Source of the DNA: Pseudomonadota bacterium
GTDB lineage: Bacteria; Pseudomonadota; Gammaproteobacteria; Xanthomonadales; Xanthomonadaceae
Assembly (NCBI GenBank): GCA_025355485.1
Contig: JANXZP010000003.1
Span: 1-6,411, forward strand
Direction of reading: 5' to 3'
DNA length: 6,411 nucleotides
In this document: one piece after another, positions 1 to 5,470 of the stretch
Position numbering within the stretch: position 1 is the first letter of the stretch
Layout of the letters: each line of letters starts with the position of its first letter
Program-made: the position numbers and the translations under genes
The notes under the pieces: generated by a model
Seen by the model: the letters and a program-made list of their open reading frames with translations, nothing else
Told to the model about the DNA's origin: nothing
Databases searched by the model: none

Positions 1-489
1 GCTCGCGCGCCTTCAATCCACTGCGAACGTCCGCGAGAGTTGGGTTACTGGGTGCAGGAAGAGGATGACTATGAGGTGCTGACCAATCTCTGGACTTTTT
101 CCAAGCCTTTTATGGAATGTGAAGACAAGCATGTTGCCAGCATCGGGGGGCGTGGGCCGGCTCTTGTAGATGTCTTAGTACGCGAGAGAAAACTGCCGGA
201 ATTGAAGCGTTTATCCATCGACTTTCTTGGGTCCTCCAATCCCTATGTCGTGCTAGCAAACGAAAAGAATGAGACGGATAGCAAGCGCATGCAGGCACTG
301 ATCGAAGGGGTGGTTACGTACAGCGTTGGTGGGATAAATAATGAGCGTTACGGCGTTAAGGTCAAGAGGTTGATGGTTCTGGTCTTGTTGGAGCGCATTG
401 AGTCAACTGCGACACAATCGAAATGCGTGGTATCTCCAGCTCTCGCACATTGGATCGAAGAAATAGATAAGAGAACTAGCCAGCAATGA
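1..489 (+). CDS. Unrecognised protein, 5' end outside window (partial)
   Basis: I do not recognise this protein family. The frame is open from base 1 (162 visible codons) to a TGA at 487-489. A TTG at 40 and an ATG at 112 are possible internal starts, but neither has a convincing ribosome binding site, so the true start is probably upstream of the window. No signal peptide or long membrane helix is visible; the product looks soluble and mixed charged/hydrophobic, with one short hydrophobic run near its C-terminal third. Base use differs sharply from its neighbours: sampled 60-base stretches are about 43-52% G+C, and it uses codons such as TTA, GTA, AGA and ATA that are scarce in the downstream genes. 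The first 39 bases are G+C-rich like the host genes, so a composition boundary may lie near position 40. Its stop lies inside the start of eno (ATGA overlap). The composition fits recent acquisition, which is inference; the frame could also be a decayed or non-expressed ORF. Confidence 0.55.
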   Translation, partial: ARAPSIHCERPRELGYWVQEEDDYEVLTNLWTFSKPFMECEDKHVASIGGRGPALVDVLVRERKLPELKRLSIDFLGSSNPYVVLANEKNETDSKRMQALIEGVVTYSVGGINNERYGVKVKRLMVLVLLERIESTATQSKCVVSPALAHWIEEIDKRTSQQ

Positions 490-1769
490 ATATCACCACC
501 ATCCACGCCCGCGAAATCCTCGACAGTCGCGGCAACCCCACCCTCGAAGCCGAAGTCACCCTGGGCGACGGTTCGTTCGGCCGCGCAGCAGTGCCATCGG
601 GCGCATCCACCGGTTCGCGCGAAGCAGTCGAGTTGCGCGACGGCGACAAGACGCGCTACTGCGGCAAGGGCGTCACGCGCGCGGTCGCGAACGTCAACGG
701 CGCGATCGCCGATGCGCTGCGCGGTTTCGACGCGGAAGACCAGAAAGGCCTGGACGCGAAGATGATCGCGCTCGATGGCACGCCGAACAAATCGCGGCTC
801 GGTGCGAACGCGCTGCTCGGCGTCTCGCTCGCGAATGCACACGCGGTCGCGGCTTCGCTCGGTGTGCCGCTGTGGAAGCATCTGGCCGGCAATCGGAAAC
901 CTGCGTTGCCCGTGCCGATGATGAACATCATCAACGGCGGCGCGCACGCGGACAACAACGTGGACCTGCAGGAATTCATGATCCTACCGGTCGGTTTCAC
1001 CTCGTTCGCCGAGGCGCTGCGTGCGGGTACCGAAATCTTCCATGCGCTGAAGTCGGTGCTGAAGGCGCGCGGATTGTCGACCGCGGTCGGCGACGAGGGC
1101 GGCTTCGCGCCAGACCTGCGTTCCAACGAGGAAGCGCTGGAAACCATCCTCGAAGCGATCGGCAAGGTCGGCTACACGGCCGGCGACGATGTGATGCTCG
1201 GCCTCGACGCGGCCGCGAGCGAATTCTTCGAGAACGGCAAGTACAACCTGCTTGGCGAAGGCAAGCGCCTCACGTCGGAACAGTTCGTGGACTTCCTCGC
1301 GAACTGGAGCCGGCAATATCCGATCATCACGATCGAGGACGGCATGGCCGAACAGGATCGCGACGGCTGGAAGCTGCTGACCCAGCGCCTGGCCGACAGC
1401 GTGCAACTGGTCGGCGACGACAACTTCGTGACCAATCCGGCGATCTTCCGCGAAGGCATCAAGGACGGCATCGCCAATGCGATCCTGATCAAGGTCAACC
1501 AGATCGGCACGCTCAGCGAGACGCTGGAGACCATCGCGATGGCCGATGCCGCGAAGTACGCAGCGGTGATCTCGCATCGCTCCGGCGAGACAGAAGACAC
1601 CACCATCGCCGACATCTCGGTCGCGACCACCGCGAACCAGATCAAGACCGGCTCGCTGTGCCGTTCCGATCGCGTCGCGAAGTACAACCAGCTGCTACGC
1701 ATCGAGGAAGCGCTCGGCGCCGACGCACGTTACATCGGTCGCGACGCTTACGCACGCCTGCGGCGCTGA
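486..1769 (+). CDS. eno: Enolase (phosphopyruvate hydratase)
   Basis: Cytoplasmic glycolytic/gluconeogenic enzyme that interconverts 2-phosphoglycerate and phosphoenolpyruvate with Mg2+. The 427-residue length is normal for bacterial enolase (E. coli 432). The mobile-loop motif PSGASTGSRE includes Ser41. His154 lies in GGAHADNN, and Glu163 and catalytic Glu204 (VGDEGG) follow. The metal ligands are Asp241, Glu284 (IEDG) and Asp311 (VGDD). The catalytic base Lys336 is in ILIKVNQ, substrate-binding Arg365-Ser366 is in SHRSGETED, and Lys387 is in IKTGS. The ATG at 486 gives the canonical N-terminus running into AREILDSRGNPT. Its ribosome binding site is weak (AAGAGA-like, ending about 11 bases upstream), and the ATGA overlap suggests coupling to the upstream frame. 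One small oddity is Asn313 after the metal-binding VGDD, where Leu is usual. ftsB follows after 16 bases, an arrangement common in proteobacteria. I see no promoter directly upstream that I would trust. Confidence 0.99.
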   Translation: MNITTIHAREILDSRGNPTLEAEVTLGDGSFGRAAVPSGASTGSREAVELRDGDKTRYCGKGVTRAVANVNGAIADALRGFDAEDQKGLDAKMIALDGTPNKSRLGANALLGVSLANAHAVAASLGVPLWKHLAGNRKPALPVPMMNIINGGAHADNNVDLQEFMILPVGFTSFAEALRAGTEIFHALKSVLKARGLSTAVGDEGGFAPDLRSNEEALETILEAIGKVGYTAGDDVMLGLDAAASEFFENGKYNLLGEGKRLTSEQFVDFLANWSRQYPIITIEDGMAEQDRDGWKLLTQRLADSVQLVGDDNFVTNPAIFREGIKDGIANAILIKVNQIGTLSETLETIAMADAAKYAAVISHRSGETEDTTIADISVATTANQIKTGSLCRSDRVAKYNQLLRIEEALGADARYIGRDAYARLRR

Positions 1770-1774
1770 GGGGG
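1769..1774 (+). promoter_or_regulatory. Shine-Dalgarno for ftsB overlapping the eno stop
   Basis: AGGGGG starts on the last base of the eno TGA and lies 11 bases before the ftsB ATG. It is the only purine-rich site in the 16-bp gap and supports ATG 1786 as the ftsB start. The spacing is slightly long. Confidence 0.6.
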
Positions 1775-1785
1775 AATAGAGCGAC

Positions 1786-2142
1786 ATGTTCCGACTGCTC
1801 GCGCTCGTGCTGCTGGTCCTGCTGATCCTGCTGCAGATCAGGCTGTGGAACGGCGAGGGAAGTTGGCGGGCTACGCAGGAACTCAGGGCGCAGGTCGAGC
1901 AGCAGCGCGCGGAGAACGCGCGACTCAAGGCGCGCAACGATGCGTTGTCCGCTGAAGTGGAAGACTTGAAGAGCGGCGAAACCGCAGTGGAAGAACGCGC
2001 GCGTTCCGAACTGGGCATGGTCAAGCCTGGCGAAACTTTCTATCGCGTGGTCGAGCCGGTCGATCCGAACGCGAATGTGCAGCCGGAAGATGTGCCAGAG
2101 GATGCCGCGAAACCTCCTGCAGCGCAGGCACCGAAGAAATGA
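1786..2142 (+). CDS. ftsB: Cell division protein FtsB
   Basis: Bitopic inner-membrane divisome protein that forms the FtsQ-FtsB-FtsL complex and helps activate septal peptidoglycan synthesis. The 118 residues read as follows: a very short cytoplasmic N-terminus, a Leu/Val-rich membrane helix at about 3-21, a coiled coil at about 27-63 with the family signature NARLKARNDAL, then the conserved EERARSELGM (69-78) and KPGETFYR (80-87). Glu70, Phe85 and Tyr86 align by eye with E. coli Glu69, Phe84 and Tyr85 in the FtsQ-binding segment. Residues 92-118 form an acidic, Pro/Ala-rich tail ending in Lys-Lys that makes it longer than the 103-residue E. coli protein; this part looks disordered. It follows eno closely and overlaps ispD by ATGA, so it is probably made from the same message. 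Confidence 0.96.
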   Translation: MFRLLALVLLVLLILLQIRLWNGEGSWRATQELRAQVEQQRAENARLKARNDALSAEVEDLKSGETAVEERARSELGMVKPGETFYRVVEPVDPNANVQPEDVPEDAAKPPAAQAPKK

Positions 2143-2840
2143 GCTGGGTCGTGGTACCGGCGGCCGGAACCGGCGCGCGTTTCGGGGCCGGATTGCCGAA
2201 GCAATACCACCAACTCGCAGGACGACCGTTGATCGCGCACGCGCTGACACGATTGCTCGCGCACCCGGCGATCGAAGGCGCGATGGTCGCGCTCGCGCCC
2301 GGCGACACGCATTGGCCAACGCTCGCATTGCGATTCGACAAGCCGCTGCTGACCTGCGTGGGCGGTGCGGATCGCGCAGACTCGGTGCTCGCCGCGTTGC
2401 GCGTGTTGCCAGATGCGGTTGCCGACGATGCACTGGTGCTGGTGCACGACGCCGCGCGTCCGTGCATCCGCCACGCTGATCTGGATCGGCTCATCGACGC
2501 AGCGCAGAACGATCCTGTTGGCGCATTGCTCGCGTTGCCACTGCGCGACACACTCAAGCGCGCCGATGCGCAGTCGCGCGTTTTGAGTACCGAGCCGCGT
2601 GAACAACTCTGGCGCGCGCAGACGCCGCAGGCGTTCCGTCGAAGCGCGTTGACTCGCGCGTTGGAACAGGCGCGTGCTGGCAACATCACGATCACCGACG
2701 AGGCGATGGCGATGGAACGGCTTGGTCTGCAACCGTTGCTCGTCGAGGGCGGCGCGGACAACATCAAGGTGACGGTCGCTAGCGATCTCGCGCTCGCCGA
2801 ACGCATCCTTGCGGCGCAACGTAGCGAGGAATTGGCATGA
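2139..2840 (+). CDS. ispD: 2-C-methyl-D-erythritol 4-phosphate cytidylyltransferase
   Basis: Cytoplasmic enzyme of the MEP isoprenoid pathway: MEP plus CTP gives CDP-methylerythritol plus pyrophosphate. The 233-residue length is typical. The nucleotide-binding signature PAAGTGARF (7-15) contains Arg14, followed by LPKQY with Lys21; these match the catalytic E. coli Arg20 and Lys27. VHDAARPC (102-109) supplies the CTP/metal-binding acidic residue Asp104. Arg154, Thr162 (in QTPQAF) and Lys210 (in ADNIKVT) correspond to E. coli Arg157, Thr165 and Lys213 for MEP binding. The ATG overlaps the ftsB stop (ATGA) and leaves only six residues before the signature, as expected. It overlaps ispF by ATGA. 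The two enzymes are separate here, whereas some alphaproteobacteria and epsilonproteobacteria fuse them as IspDF. Confidence 0.98.
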   Translation: MSWVVVPAAGTGARFGAGLPKQYHQLAGRPLIAHALTRLLAHPAIEGAMVALAPGDTHWPTLALRFDKPLLTCVGGADRADSVLAALRVLPDAVADDALVLVHDAARPCIRHADLDRLIDAAQNDPVGALLALPLRDTLKRADAQSRVLSTEPREQLWRAQTPQAFRRSALTRALEQARAGNITITDEAMAMERLGLQPLLVEGGADNIKVTVASDLALAERILAAQRSEELA

Positions 2841-3319
2841 GTATCCGCATCGGCCAGGGTTTCGACGTGCATGCGTTCGGCGACGGCGATCACCTGATGC
2901 TCGGCGGCGTGCGCTTGCCGCACACGCGCGGCGTGATCGCGCATTCGGACGGCGACGTGGCGATCCATGCGCTGTGCGACGCGATCCTCGGTGCGCTTGC
3001 GCTCGGCGATATCGGCGGACACTTCCCGCCCGGCGATCCGCGCTGGCGCGATGCCGACAGCCGCGCCTTGCTGCGCCATTGCACGGCGCTCGCGCGTGCG
3101 CGCGGCTGGATCGTCGGCAACGCGGACATCACCATCATTGGCGAGCGGCCCAAGGTGGGCCCGCATGCGAATGCGATGCGCGCGCTGCTCGCGGAAGACA
3201 TGGTGATCGAGGCTGACGCCGTGTCGGTCAAGGCGACCACGACCGAGAAGCTCGGCTTCTGCGGACGCGAGGAAGGCATCGCGGCGATGGCGGTGGTGTT
3301 GTTGCAGACGGTCGAGTGA
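2837..3319 (+). CDS. ispF: 2-C-methyl-D-erythritol 2,4-cyclodiphosphate synthase
   Basis: MEP-pathway enzyme, a homotrimer in the family, that cyclises CDP-methylerythritol 2-phosphate to methylerythritol 2,4-cyclodiphosphate with release of CMP. The 160-residue length matches E. coli (159). The zinc ligands are Asp10 and His12 (in GFDVHAF) and His44 (in VAIHAL). HSDGD (36-40) is the substrate-binding loop, ALGDIGGHFP precedes the flexible loop, and ATTTEKLGF (133-141) carries Glu137, the second metal ligand, together with the CMP-binding Thr residues. The ATG at 2837 overlaps the ispD stop and is preceded by a good GAGGA (2826-2830) with 6-base spacing inside ispD. The 3' end overlaps truD by GTGA. 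The intermediate step, IspE, is not in this window. Confidence 0.98.
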   Translation: MSIRIGQGFDVHAFGDGDHLMLGGVRLPHTRGVIAHSDGDVAIHALCDAILGALALGDIGGHFPPGDPRWRDADSRALLRHCTALARARGWIVGNADITIIGERPKVGPHANAMRALLAEDMVIEADAVSVKATTTEKLGFCGREEGIAAMAVVLLQTVE

Positions 3320-4371
3320 GCAACCCGTTACCGCTTCCATTCGGGCCGGCGGTGCTGAGTGCGCGCATACGCACGACACCCGAGGATTTCTTCGTCGAGG
3401 AGATCGACGCATTCGCGCCAGACGGCACTGGCGAGCACCTGCTGCTGGCGATCGAGAAGCGCGGCATGAACACCGCGTTCGCCGCGCAGCGCATCGCCGC
3501 CTGGGCCGGCGTGCCAGAAAGCGCGATCGGCTACGCTGGCATGAAGGATCGGCACGCGGTGACTCGGCAGCGTTTCAGCGTGCAGCTTCCAGGCCGCGAG
3601 GCGCCGGACATTGCGACCCTGGAATCGGACGGGCTGCGCGTACTCGCGGTGGCTCGGCACACGCGCAAACTGCAACGCGGCGCGCTGCGCGGCAACCGGT
3701 TCGTGCTGAGCCTGCGCGACGTCGTCGGCGATGCGAAAGCCATCGAGCACCGACTGGGCGAACTCGCCACGCATGGGTTTCCAAATTATTTCGGCGAACA
3801 ACGCTTCGGTCACGGCGGCGGAAATCTCCATGCCGCGCTTCGCATGTTTGAAGGCCAGCGCGTGCGTCGCGACAAGCGCAGCCTGCTGCTCTCCGCCGCG
3901 CGTTCGGAATTGTTCAACGTCGTTCTCGCCGCGCGTGTTGCTAACGCCACCTGGTGGGGCGGCATTCCGGGCGACGTGTGGATGCTCGACGGCAGCCACA
4001 GCGTATTCGGTCCGGAATGCGATACGAAGTACCTCGCCCCGCGCGTCGCCGCGCACGACATCCATCCAACCGGCCCGCTCTGGGGGCGCGGAGAATTACG
4101 CACCGCTGACGCCTGCCGCACTCTGGAAGAGTCCGCGCTGGCGCCGTACGAAACTATCCGCGCTGGTCTGGAAGAGGCCGGCCTCAAGCAGGAACGCCGC
4201 GCCCTGCGGACGATCGCCGCCGGACTGCGCTGGGAATGGCCGGAACCGCGCGTGTTGCGACTTGCGTTCGAACTGCCGCCGGGCAGTTACGCGACCAGCC
4301 TGTTGCGCTCGCTGGGCGAGGTCGAGGACGTGGCTGGTATGAACGCCGTCGCAGAGACGGGCGAGCCTTGA
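3316..4371 (+). CDS. truD: tRNA pseudouridine(13) synthase TruD
   Basis: Cytoplasmic RNA-modifying enzyme that converts uridine 13 of tRNA (tRNA-Glu in E. coli) to pseudouridine. The 351 residues compare with 349 in E. coli. The N-terminus has the family TPEDFFVEE segment (21-29), and catalytic Asp78 lies in GMKDRHAVT (75-83). Further family blocks are RKLQRGALRGNRF (117-129), VPNYFG-like FPNYFGEQRFG (155-165), LLSAARSELFN (191-201) in the TRUD insertion domain, and LPPGSYATSLLR (320-331) near the end. The start is GTG, inferred from the GTGA overlap with the ispF stop and from family length; no strong ribosome binding site precedes it, so translation is probably coupled. It is the last gene of the eno-truD run. 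The C-terminal 20 residues after the last conserved block are poorly conserved. Confidence 0.97.
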   Translation: MSNPLPLPFGPAVLSARIRTTPEDFFVEEIDAFAPDGTGEHLLLAIEKRGMNTAFAAQRIAAWAGVPESAIGYAGMKDRHAVTRQRFSVQLPGREAPDIATLESDGLRVLAVARHTRKLQRGALRGNRFVLSLRDVVGDAKAIEHRLGELATHGFPNYFGEQRFGHGGGNLHAALRMFEGQRVRRDKRSLLLSAARSELFNVVLAARVANATWWGGIPGDVWMLDGSHSVFGPECDTKYLAPRVAAHDIHPTGPLWGRGELRTADACRTLEESALAPYETIRAGLEEAGLKQERRALRTIAAGLRWEWPEPRVLRLAFELPPGSYATSLLRSLGEVEDVAGMNAVAETGEP

Positions 4372-4385
4372 CCAGGTACGACTTA

Positions 4386-4405
4386 TGGCATCTTGCGCAA
4401 TGCCA
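4386..4405. repeat. Short inverted repeat downstream of truD
   Basis: TGGCAT (4386-4391) and ATGCCA (4400-4405) form a 6-bp stem with an 8-base loop; a TTGCGCAA palindrome (4393-4400) overlaps its centre. No T-run follows, so it is not a canonical intrinsic terminator. It overlaps the candidate -35 of the lipoprotein gene and could be an operator or mRNA 3'-end structure, or chance. Confidence 0.3.
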
Positions 4406-4420
4406 CGGACGGCGTAGATT
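4393..4420 (+). promoter_or_regulatory. Candidate promoter for the lipoprotein gene
   Basis: TTGCGC (4393-4398) and TAGATT (4415-4420) are separated by 16 bases and match the sigma-70 hexamers at 3/6 and 4/6 positions. The predicted start site near 4427 would give a leader of about 50 bases. That leader contains a perfect 12-bp palindrome, CGCCGGCCGGCG, at 4437-4448. The 105-bp gap after a chain of overlapping genes is consistent with a new transcription start, but the hexamers are weak. Confidence 0.3.
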
Positions 4421-4462
4421 GGATCACGGCGTCCAACGCCGGCCGGCGCGCGACGCGACTCC

Positions 4463-4468
4463 AGGAGG
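4463..4468 (+). promoter_or_regulatory. Strong Shine-Dalgarno fixing the lipoprotein start
   Basis: A perfect AGGAGG lies 8 bases before ATG 4477. It selects this ATG over an in-frame TTG at 4393, which has no such site and would place non-signal residues before the lipoprotein signal peptide. Confidence 0.8.
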
Positions 4469-4476
4469 AGACGGTC

Positions 4477-4725
4477 ATGAACGTCAAGACGATTGCGGCA
4501 GTGGCACTGGTGTGCGGTGGCTTGGTATTGCTCGGTGGCTGCGCCAGCATGCATGGCGGCGGAGGCAGCAGCCGCGACTTGGCGTCGAATCTATCCGATG
4601 ACCCGGCCAACCCGGTGGATCTCGCCTACGTGACGCAGGTCAATCAGGAGGCGAACAGGCATTTCGCTGTCGTCATCTGGGTGAACCCGCCCCACGAGAA
4701 CACCCGGCCCCAGGATCACAACTAG
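4477..4725 (+). CDS. Small predicted outer-membrane lipoprotein of unknown function
   Basis: The 82-residue product has a type II signal peptide: Lys4, then a hydrophobic run (6-19) and the lipobox Leu-Gly-Gly-Cys, with Cys22 as the predicted lipidated residue. Ala23 at +2 is not the Asp inner-membrane retention signal, so outer-membrane sorting by Lol is expected from general rules. The mature part (about 61 residues) starts with a Gly/Ser-rich linker (27-32), followed by a small segment with PVDLAYVTQVNQEA and the hydrophobic AVVIWVNPP, then a polar tail. I cannot place it in a named family. The ATG is fixed by a perfect AGGAGG. The gene lies 105 bp after truD, probably with its own promoter, and ends 2 bp before the end of the convergent smr gene. 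The reading frame, signal and ribosome binding site make a real gene very likely. Confidence 0.85.
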   Translation: MNVKTIAAVALVCGGLVLLGGCASMHGGGGSSRDLASNLSDDPANPVDLAYVTQVNQEANRHFAVVIWVNPPHENTRPQDHN

Positions 4726-4727
4726 CG

Positions 4728-5333
4728 TCACTGCTTGCGCTTGGCCTGGCGCTGTTCGCCCGGTCTGCGCTTGGCCAGCAGCACCAGCACCGCGCCGGTT
4801 CCGCCGTGCGCGGGTGGTGGCGATGCATAGGCCAGCACGTCGGCGCGCTGGTTCAGCACGCGTTCGACCAATCCCTTCAGCACCGGCCCCTGTGGCGAAT
4901 GCAGGCCTTTGCCGTGGACGATGCGTACGCAATGGTGCGCGGCATCGCGTGCCTCGGCGAGGAAACGACGGAGCAGGTCTTCGGCAGCGCGTTCGCTGGT
5001 GGCATGTAGGTCGATCTCGTCCTCGATCGCGAATTCGGCGCGCTTGAGCCGGCGCAGCGTTTGCGGCGAAACCTCGTCGCGACGATACGCGATGGCATCG
5101 CCGATGGTGTCGGCATCGCGCACGGGATCGTCGCGCTGCGACTCGGCCAATGCGGCGCGTTCGTCGGCTTCGCGCATTGCAACCCTCGCACGCGGCCTGG
5201 GCGCGCGCGGAACGTCGGTGACGTCCGGCAGGCGTCGTACCGGCCCGATCGCGGCGCGGAATTCGGCCGCATCGTCCGTGGCTTCGGTGTCGGAACTCGT
5301 ATCGCCGGATCGCTTGTCGTTGCGTATTCGCAT
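4728..5333 (-). CDS. Smr-domain (MutS2 C-terminal-like) protein, probable nuclease
   Basis: The 201-residue product has a C-terminal Smr domain at about 105-188. Its motifs are IDLHA (107-111), corresponding to the usual DLHG, then IVHGKG (138-143) and HGGTGAVLVLL (176-186). In the family, Smr domains are nucleases: MutS2 and E. coli SmrB cleave mRNA at collided ribosomes, and SmrA is described as a DNA endonuclease. Which applies here is not decidable from sequence. Residues 1-87 are charged, rich in Arg/Asp/Ala and probably disordered, and SPQTLRRLKRAEF (89-101) precedes the domain as in SmrA/SmrB-type proteins. The tail (189-201) is basic and could aid nucleic-acid binding. The ATG at 5333 is the only start possible, because an in-frame stop lies four codons upstream; its ribosome binding site is weak. 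It is the only minus-strand gene, convergent with the lipoprotein gene and divergent from surE. smrA is a possible symbol. Confidence 0.9.
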   Translation of the reverse strand: MRIRNDKRSGDTSSDTEATDDAAEFRAAIGPVRRLPDVTDVPRAPRPRARVAMREADERAALAESQRDDPVRDADTIGDAIAYRRDEVSPQTLRRLKRAEFAIEDEIDLHATSERAAEDLLRRFLAEARDAAHHCVRIVHGKGLHSPQGPVLKGLVERVLNQRADVLAYASPPPAHGGTGAVLVLLAKRRPGEQRQAKRKQ

Positions 5334-5360
5334 CGGAGCAGGCTAGCCGGTCGGGTGTTC

Positions 5361-5390
5361 GTCGTCGAGCGATCGGCAATCGCGGACGAC
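5361..5390. repeat. Imperfect hairpin/dyad in the smr-surE divergent region
   Basis: GTCGTC (5361-5366) pairs with GACGAC (5385-5390), and inside it GCGAT (5369-5373) pairs with ATCGC (5379-5383) around a 5-base loop. This gives 11 base pairs interrupted by a GA/G internal loop. No T-run follows on either strand. It lies 28 bases upstream of the smr start and just before the candidate surE promoter, so an operator or an smr leader hairpin are both possible; chance is not excluded in such GC-rich DNA. Confidence 0.4.
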
Positions 5391-5417
5391 TGATCGAGCG
5401 GCTCACCGTGGCACAAT
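5390..5417 (+). promoter_or_regulatory. Candidate promoter for surE-pcm
   Basis: CTGATC (5390-5395) and CACAAT (5412-5417) with a 16-base spacer match sigma-70 hexamers at 3/6 and 4/6. A start near 5424 would leave a leader of about 47 bases containing the AGGGG site (5462-5466) before surE. surE needs its own promoter because its upstream neighbour is transcribed away from it, which supports a promoter somewhere in this 137-bp gap; the exact hexamers are uncertain. Confidence 0.35.
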
Positions 5418-5470
5418 GACGTCCCGGAATCGCCGCGTCGCGGCCGACCGGATCGATCTTCAGGGGCTGC

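Noticed and set aside
40..42. TTG 40 as the true start of the first gene
   Set aside because: No properly spaced Shine-Dalgarno precedes it and the frame is open to the window edge, so a start upstream is more likely; it cannot be excluded.
314..340. AT-rich stretch (GGGATAAATAATG) as an eno promoter
   Set aside because: The -10-like match is poor and no acceptable -35 lies 16-18 bases upstream; similar AT-rich runs are expected in this AT-richer frame.
872..1825. 317-codon open frame on the plus strand inside eno
   Set aside because: It overlaps eno in another frame, is extremely Arg-rich, and has no recognisable motif.
2021..3412. 463-codon open frame on the minus strand
   Set aside because: It lies antisense to ispD and ispF and parts of ftsB and truD, all of which have intact catalytic motifs. 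The translation is rich in Arg, Ser and Ala with no recognisable domain, as expected for a shadow frame in GC-rich DNA.
4393..4476. N-terminal extension of the lipoprotein from TTG 4393
   Set aside because: It has no ribosome binding site and would place 28 residues before a clear signal peptide; ATG 4477 has a perfect AGGAGG.
4720..4765. Bidirectional terminator between the lipoprotein and smr genes
   Set aside because: Only 4-bp stems can be drawn and there is no T-run on either side.
5347..5451. Distant inverted repeat CCGGTCGG / CCGACCGG in the smr-surE gap
   Set aside because: An 8-bp match of G+C-rich sequence about 90 bases apart is easily expected by chance here.
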